Below are positions 61,547 through 64,000 of a stretch of DNA of 64,000 bases, piece by piece. Both the position numbers and the translations under genes were made by a program. The stretch lies in NCBI RefSeq assembly GCF_029714305.1, contig NZ_CP121647.1, forward strand, positions 5,972,501-6,036,500, written 5' to 3'. Position 1 is the stretch's first letter. Each line of letters begins with the position of its first letter. The stretch comes from Bradyrhizobium sp. CB3481 (GTDB taxonomy: Bacteria; Pseudomonadota; Alphaproteobacteria; Rhizobiales; Xanthobacteraceae). The notes under the pieces were generated by a model. The model searched no databases. It saw only the letters and a list, made by a program, of their open reading frames with translations, and was not told the origin of the DNA.

Positions 61547-62821
61547 ATGAAGCACGCCTATATCCCGCGAACGACGACCTACAATCTCAATCCGGGCGAA
61601 GAACTCAACGATCTCAGAATGTCGGACGAGGTCCGTCCGCTCTATGAGCACGTGAAGAAATTCATCCGCGAGACGGTCGACCCGATGTCGGTCGAATTCA
61701 TGCGGCTCGGCGAGGCCAAGAAGGACCGCTGGAGCTTCACGCCGGAACAGCTCGCGGTGCTGCAGAAGGCCAAGGACAAGGCCAAGGAGGAAGGGCTGTG
61801 GAATTTCTTCCTGCCGGATGCCGAGACCGGCGAAGGCCTGAAGAACCTCGACTACGCCTATATTGCGGTCGAGCTCGCGAAGAATCCGCTGGCGTCGGAA
61901 ACCATGAACTGCTCGGCGCCGGATACCGGCAACATGGAAGTGCTGGAGCGCGTCGGCACCAAGGAGCAGAAGGAGAAGTGGCTGAAGCCGCTGCTCGCAG
62001 GTGAGATCCGCTCGGCCTATGCGATGACGGAGCCGAACGTCGCCTCCTCCGACGCCAAGAACATTTCGACCACGGCAAAGCTGGTCGGCGACGAGTGGGT
62101 GATCAATGGCGAGAAATACTACATCTCCGGCGCCGGCGATCCGCGCTGCAAGATCATGATCGTGATGGTGAAGACCAATCCCGACGCGCCGCCGAGCAAG
62201 CAGCAGTCGCAGATCCTGGTACCGATCGATACACCCGGTGTCGAGATCCTCGGGCCGATGCACGTGTTCGGCCACGACCACGCGCCGCGCGGCCACATGC
62301 ACCTGCGCTTCAACAATTGCCGCGTGCCGAAGGAGAACATCCTGCTCGGCGAAGGCCGCGGTTTTGAAATTTCGCAGGTCCGCCTCGGCCCGGGGCGCAT
62401 CCATCACTGCATGCGCACGATCGGCAAGGCGGAAAAGGCGCTCGATTTGATGGTGTCGCGCGGTCTGACCCGCGAAGCCTTCGGCAAGAAGATCGCCCAT
62501 CTCGGCGGCAACCTGCAGATCATCGCGCAGGCGCGCTGCGAGATCGAGGCGATGCGGCTGATGGTGCTGAAAGCGGCCAAGGCGATGGACGTGCTCGGCA
62601 ACAAGGAAGCGCGGATCTGGGTCAGCATGGTCAAGGCGATGGTGCCGGAGCGTACCTGCAAGATCATCGACCAGGCGATCCAGATGCACGGCGCCACCGG
62701 CATCTCGCAGTGGAGCCCGCTCGGCGAAATGTACCAGGACGTGCGGCATCTGCGCTTCGCCGACGGTCCCGATGAGGTGCACTGGATGGTGGTCGGCAGG
62801 CATGAGCTGAGCATGCCGTAG
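61547..62821 (+). CDS. Acyl-CoA dehydrogenase, ACAD10/11-like
   Basis: 424 residues from ATG 61547 (GGGAGG upstream). The signature AMTEPNVASSDAKNI, then YYISGAGDPRCKIMIV, FGHDHAPRGHMHLRF, GRGFEISQVRLGPGRIHHCM and RFADGPDEVHW match the dehydrogenase domain of animal ACAD10/11 (TEPxVASSDA, GPGRIHHCMR, LRxADGPDEVH). Those enzymes, like Pseudomonas LvaC, process 4-phosphoacyl-CoA made by an APH-type kinase; here the kinase is at 52656-53642. The flavin reductase follows on the same strand. Confidence 0.85.
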   Translation: MKHAYIPRTTTYNLNPGEELNDLRMSDEVRPLYEHVKKFIRETVDPMSVEFMRLGEAKKDRWSFTPEQLAVLQKAKDKAKEEGLWNFFLPDAETGEGLKNLDYAYIAVELAKNPLASETMNCSAPDTGNMEVLERVGTKEQKEKWLKPLLAGEIRSAYAMTEPNVASSDAKNISTTAKLVGDEWVINGEKYYISGAGDPRCKIMIVMVKTNPDAPPSKQQSQILVPIDTPGVEILGPMHVFGHDHAPRGHMHLRFNNCRVPKENILLGEGRGFEISQVRLGPGRIHHCMRTIGKAEKALDLMVSRGLTREAFGKKIAHLGGNLQIIAQARCEIEAMRLMVLKAAKAMDVLGNKEARIWVSMVKAMVPERTCKIIDQAIQMHGATGISQWSPLGEMYQDVRHLRFADGPDEVHWMVVGRHELSMP

Positions 62822-62846
62822 CGGCTTGCTCACAAAGCCAACGCAA

Positions 62847-62932
62847 CCGTCATTGCGAGGAGCAAAGCGACGAAGCAATCCATGCCTTCATATGCCGCGC
62901 TATGGATTGCTTCGCTTCGCTCGCAATGACGG
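62847..62932. repeat. Palindromic element, CGTCATTGCGAG type, copy 3
   Basis: CCGTCATTGCGAG (62847) pairs with CTCGCAATGACGG (ends 62932), with inner GAAGCAATCCAT/ATGGATTGCTTC; one side has an AGGAGCAAAG insertion relative to copies 1 and 2. Confidence 0.85.
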
Positions 62933-62960
62933 AGAAACTAGCCCCACCCGCGAGTCCCCC

Positions 62961-63581
62961 ATGCAGTACGACCCCTCCGACCTAAAACCCCGCGAGCGCT
63001 ACAAGGTGCTGACGTCGTTCGTGCTGCCGCGGCCGATCGCGTGGGTGACGTCGGTGGGACCTGCCGGCGTGGTCAACGCGGCGCCGTTCAGTTTCTTCAA
63101 CGTGTTCTGCGAGGATCCGCCGCTTTGCATGTTCGCCGCCAACCTGCGGCCCGACGGCCGGGTCAAGGATACGGTGATCAACATCCGGGCGACGAACGAA
63201 TTCGTGGTCAACATGACCGACGAGGCGCTGGCGCACGCGATGCATGAGAGCAGCGGCGATTTTCCGCCCGAGATCGGCGAGCCGGATTACCTTAAACTCA
63301 AACTGGCGCCCTCGACCAAAATCGCCGTGCCGCGGCTGGCAGATGCGCCGTTTTCGATGGAATGCAGGACCTGGAAGGAAATCGACGTCAACGGCGACCG
63401 CCTGCTGATCATGGGCGAAGGCATCCACTTCCACATCCGCGACGACTTGTGGGACCACGTCGCGATGCGCGTGCACATGGATCGCTATCACCCGATCGGC
63501 CGCATGTTCGCGGATCGCTATTGCCGGACGGATGATCGCGTGGTGTTTCCGCCGGCCGAGGGGGCGAAGACCGCCGTCTGA
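62961..63581 (+). CDS. Flavin reductase-like (DIM6/NTAB) protein
   Basis: A 206-residue split-barrel FMN protein, MQYDPSDLKPRERYKVLTSF at ATG 62961, with LPRPIAWVTSVGPAGVVNAAPFSFFN (in parts) as the flavin-binding block and a GDFPPEIGEPDY loop. It reduces or carries FMN with NAD(P)H for an unknown oxygenase; some family members are stand-alone enzymes. It may be co-transcribed with the upstream acyl-CoA dehydrogenase, though a palindromic element lies between. Confidence 0.82.
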   Translation: MQYDPSDLKPRERYKVLTSFVLPRPIAWVTSVGPAGVVNAAPFSFFNVFCEDPPLCMFAANLRPDGRVKDTVINIRATNEFVVNMTDEALAHAMHESSGDFPPEIGEPDYLKLKLAPSTKIAVPRLADAPFSMECRTWKEIDVNGDRLLIMGEGIHFHIRDDLWDHVAMRVHMDRYHPIGRMFADRYCRTDDRVVFPPAEGAKTAV

Positions 63582-63593
63582 GCCGACGCGTTT

Positions 63594-63683
63594 CGTAGGG
63601 TGGGCAAAGCGAAGCGTGCCCACCATTCCAACCACGCATGAAGATGGTGGGCACGGCGCAAGCGCGCCTTTGCCCACCCTACG
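63594..63683. repeat. Palindromic element, CGTAGGGTGGGCAAAG type
   Basis: CGTAGGGTGGGCAAAG (63594) pairs with CTTTGCCCACCCTACG (ends 63683), with inner GTGCCCACCAT/ATGGTGGGCAC. It lies between the two convergent last genes. Confidence 0.88.
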
Positions 63684-63687
63684 AATT

Positions 63688-64000
63688 TCAGGCCGGCCGG
63701 TGTGCGCGCATGAAAGACCGGATCTGGCGCACCGCGAGCGGTACCCGCTCCTTCGGCTCCTTCCACGGAAATAAACTCACTTCGGCGTTCGGCGCCAGCA
63801 TCGCGCTCTCCATCGCGACCGCATAGGGATGCGCCGGGATGTCGTCGGGCAGGATCAAGACCGGCGTCTGGCATTGCCGCACGAAATCGCGCGTGACCGT
63901 GAACACGAAATCCGGATTGGTGCGGTACATCCGCGTCAGGAATTTCTCGGCCTGCTCCATCGTGATGTCGGGCCGGCGTTTTGTCAGTTCGGGCGCCCAG
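63688..64000 (-). CDS. Alpha/beta hydrolase, C-terminal part
   Basis: The last 104 codons or so of a gene running off the right edge. The visible part has VLILPDDIPAHPYAVAMESAML, with Asp and His in the places of the alpha/beta hydrolase acid and nearby His region, and the end FPWKEPKERVPLAVRQIRSFM. The nucleophile elbow is outside the window, so the activity is unknown. Confidence 0.6.
   Translation of the reverse strand, partial: WAPELTKRRPDITMEQAEKFLTRMYRTNPDFVFTVTRDFVRQCQTPVLILPDDIPAHPYAVAMESAMLAPNAEVSLFPWKEPKERVPLAVRQIRSFMRAHRPA

Noticed and set aside
52098..63683. Palindromic elements as CRISPR repeats or tRNA genes
   Set aside because: They are isolated long inverted repeats, not arrays, and show no cloverleaf, anticodon or CCA pattern.

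Overview
The window is GC-rich chromosomal DNA from an alphaproteobacterium of the Rhizobiales, most likely Bradyrhizobium or a close relative (Nitrobacteraceae). This is judged from the protein families and their sequence style, GANTC and CtrA-type motifs, an EcfG-type stress promoter, and many copies of the intergenic palindromes usual in that group. No database search was possible. About 53 protein genes are supported, two of them cut by the window edges. I see no rRNA, tRNA, CRISPR array, transposase or prophage.

Layout. 1-7.5 kb: an MFS efflux pump (cut), a DUF892 stress protein behind an EcfG-like promoter, a YbhN-type membrane protein, a secreted SGNH hydrolase, a DUF2147 protein, a thioredoxin-reductase-like ferredoxin-NADP reductase, a thioesterase and a [2Fe-2S] ferredoxin. 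7.6-16.7 kb: a cell-pole block with an orphan HPt protein, a divergent 1775-residue membrane-anchored helical-repeat protein resembling the Agrobacterium growth pole ring protein (GPR; RgsE in Sinorhizobium), and a PAS-GGDEF-EAL protein. The intergenic region of this block holds a perfect CtrA box and three GANTC sites. 16.7-24.5 kb: an Mla-type lipid ABC transporter (STAS-MlaE, MlaF, MlaD), a dipeptide epimerase, an MFS protein, an Ala-rich repeat protein and a lipid-kinase-like protein.

24.5-31.6 kb: a minus-strand series (glsA, MFS, a small Tat-exported Pro/Arg/Trp protein, HdeD, amidohydrolase, two UspA) with a divergent DUF1269 gene; glutaminase plus HdeD plus UspA suggests acid or general stress. 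31.7-43.7 kb: an AbgT transporter, a membrane metallophosphoesterase, a PIG-V-like glycosyltransferase, a membrane protein with a spermidine-synthase-like domain, an AI-2E family permease, a caspase-like protease, a threonine dehydratase and an LpxH-like phosphoesterase.

43.9-64 kb: an acyl-CoA catabolic region with two acyl-CoA ligases, three crotonases, a dienoyl-CoA-reductase-like SDR, another SDR, two acyl-CoA dehydrogenases, a GFA protein and a flavin reductase. A coupled trio (crotonase, APH-type kinase, small DUF6285 protein) together with an ACAD10/11-like dehydrogenase looks like a 4-hydroxyacyl-CoA route of the Pseudomonas lva type. Also here are a Tat-exported cytokinin-dehydrogenase-like flavoprotein beside a LysR regulator, HtpX, a VOC protein, an M20 amidohydrolase and the end of an alpha/beta hydrolase. 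Ten palindromic intergenic elements from several families lie in this half.

The items most worth following are the growth-pole protein with its cell-cycle promoter, the small Tat/PPGR/Trp-Cys-His protein, the cytokinin-dehydrogenase-like enzyme with Asn at a catalytic Asp position, and the lva-like gene set.
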